From an uncultured Succinatimonas sp. (GTDB lineage: Bacteria; Pseudomonadota; Gammaproteobacteria; Enterobacterales; Succinivibrionaceae), in the NCBI RefSeq assembly GCF_905203285.1, contig NZ_CAJKVK010000023.1, positions 1 through 24,369 on the forward strand: 24,369 nucleotides of DNA. Direction: 5' to 3'. The notes beneath the pieces are model-generated. The model was not told the origin of the DNA. It saw nothing but the letters and a program-made list of their open reading frames with translations, and did not search any database. Positions 23,339 through 24,369 of the stretch are shown one piece after another (within the stretch, counting starts at the first letter, position 1; the number at the start of each line of letters is the position of its first letter). The translations under genes were made by a program, and so were the position numbers.

Positions 23339-23638
23339 TTAATCAGGTGTTTTCTGCCGGTCAATATATTGTCGGATAATAGATATCGGAGCACCGCCGC
23401 ATGAGGAAGCGAAATAAGAGGGAGACCATAAAGCCTTGCCCCACAGCTTTGTTCTAACGGCAGGATACTTACGCTTACGGATGATTATGGAAGTTGTTCC
23501 ATTGAGTCTGAAGACAAGCTTTGAGCCGTATAATTTCAGCAGCTTTAAAATTAATAAATGTACTCGGTCTTGTTCACCGTCAAACTCAATCAGTTCAGAA
23601 TTAAATTTTAAGCATACGTTTGCAAATATGGTTTTGAG
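23339..23638 (-). pseudogene. Truncated IS200/IS605 transposase TnpA
   Basis: A 99-residue open stretch without a start codon, preceded by an in-frame TAA. The C-terminal part, KLWGKALWSPSYF and ASSCGGAPISIIRQYIDRQ, is unmistakably IS605-type Y1 transposase, and the catalytic Tyr (in RQYID) remains. About 40 N-terminal residues are missing. The HUH metal motif, normally DHVHLL, reads DRVHLL, losing the first His, and the usual NYPPK is LKLLK. The product would be inactive for DNA nicking. It is divergent from tnpB, the IS605 arrangement. Confidence 0.85.
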
Positions 23639-23777
23639 TTAATTAATCATTGGTGCGTAAAAGATTTTTTTAGAAGATTTAATTGCAAATATCTCATTTA
23701 TGTATGGATTATAAGTAGGACAACGGGTAAGATAAGTGAAGTTTTTGATTTGTAAACAATAAGATAAGAGTTTATAG

Positions 23778-24369
23778 ATGCCGGAAATAATGCGCCTTGC
23801 TTTTAAGTATAAACTGCGTCCTACTAGGAAGCAGGAGCAGGCAATGCGTAATTTCTCCGGCTGCTGCCGTTTTGCTTATAACGCTTTGCTTGCTCAAGAG
23901 AAAGAAGAATATCAAGAATATCTTGAGGAATTGGAATCAAGGCTGTGTTGGGGAGAGGCTTTAAGTAAAGATGAAGTCAAAGCTCTCTGTGTAAAACCTA
24001 AACTTAATCAATACACATTTAATTACGCGTTAAAGAAATTAAAAGAAGAATATCCTTTTTTAAAAGAATATTGTCACAGTCAAGTCCTGCAGCAGAAAGT
24101 CATGGATTTATATGAGGCGTTTAAAAAGTTTTTTAAAGGCAATGGAGGATATCCCAAGTTTAAGAAAAGACACAGCGATGACGGCTTTCGTTATCCGCAG
24201 GGCTTTAAGGTAGAAGAGGATAACGGAAGGATTTTTCTCCCTAAAATAGGTTATGTAAGGTATCGAAACTCAAGAAAAATAGAAGGAATCCCTAAGAACG
24301 TTACCGTAAGACAGGAAGCCGACGGGTGGTATGCCTCCATTCAATGTGAATTTGAATTAAACAATCACG
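23778..24369 (+). CDS. tnpB: IS605-family TnpB RNA-guided nuclease (OrfB), 5' part
   Basis: At least 197 residues from ATG 23778 to the window edge without a stop. The start MPEIMRLAFKYKLRPTRKQ, then MRNFSGCCRFAYNALLAQ and YPKFKKR, is the classical N-terminal domain of TnpB/OrfB (HTH_OrfB_IS605). The second domain begins with LPKIGYVRYRNSRKIEG and VTVRQEADGWYASIQCEFE, the wedge/RuvC entry region. The RuvC catalytic residues and zinc finger lie beyond the window, so activity cannot be judged. TnpB proteins are small RNA-guided endonucleases whose guide comes from the element's right end. AAGATAAGAG upstream offers a weak ribosome binding site. Confidence 0.92.
   Translation, partial: MPEIMRLAFKYKLRPTRKQEQAMRNFSGCCRFAYNALLAQEKEEYQEYLEELESRLCWGEALSKDEVKALCVKPKLNQYTFNYALKKLKEEYPFLKEYCHSQVLQQKVMDLYEAFKKFFKGNGGYPKFKKRHSDDGFRYPQGFKVEEDNGRIFLPKIGYVRYRNSRKIEGIPKNVTVRQEADGWYASIQCEFELNNH

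Overview
The window reads as chromosome of an AT-rich, probably anaerobic gammaproteobacterium. The clues are a fused chorismate mutase/prephenate dehydratase (PheA), a gammaproteobacterial-looking tRNA-Thr(CGU), a YtfQRT/YjfF-type sugar transporter, a TonB/ExbBD system, and an oxygen-independent radical-SAM haem-degrading enzyme (HutW/ChuW type). A gut member of the Succinivibrionaceae would fit, but that is inference: no rRNA or species marker is present.

Positions 1-5195 are mostly plus-strand housekeeping genes: a GntR/FCD regulator, a Bax-inhibitor-1 type membrane protein with its own promoter and terminator, pheA followed closely by an aldo/keto reductase, a tRNA-Thr on the minus strand, an unknown four-helix membrane protein, and a LacA/Maa-type acetyltransferase. 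From 5197 to about 23060 everything is on the minus strand: an AAA/DUF4143 ATPase and a GNAT acetyltransferase, then two large operons.

Operon 1 (13456 down to 7151) is binding protein - ATPase - permease - permease - FGGY kinase, a sugar uptake and phosphorylation unit related to E. coli ytfQRT-yjfF. Hairpins after the binding-protein gene and before the kinase gene probably grade expression. Its 329-bp upstream region holds three LacI/GalR-type cores (AANCGNTT) and an 11-bp inverted repeat that contains a perfect TTGACA.

Operon 2 (22976 down to 13786) is the notable part. Ten tightly packed genes appear to form one complete anaerobic haem acquisition and breakdown unit: hutW (radical-SAM haem ring opening), a TonB-dependent receptor, an ECF transporter (S, T and fused A1-A2 subunits) where an ABC haem importer of HutBCD type would be expected, hutX (haem carrier), a BilS-like flavodoxin, and a dedicated exbB-exbD-tonB. 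A promoter overlapped and flanked by related TTAGC-N4-GCTAA palindromes precedes hutW. The receptor lacks histidines at the two usual haem-ligand regions, so the cargo is not certain.

The right end (about 23240 to 24369) is an IS200/IS605-type region: a decayed, N-terminally truncated tnpA on the minus strand, and a divergent intact-looking tnpB that runs off the window. A structured, omega-RNA-like stretch lies beyond the tnpA 3' end. No CRISPR array or rRNA was seen.
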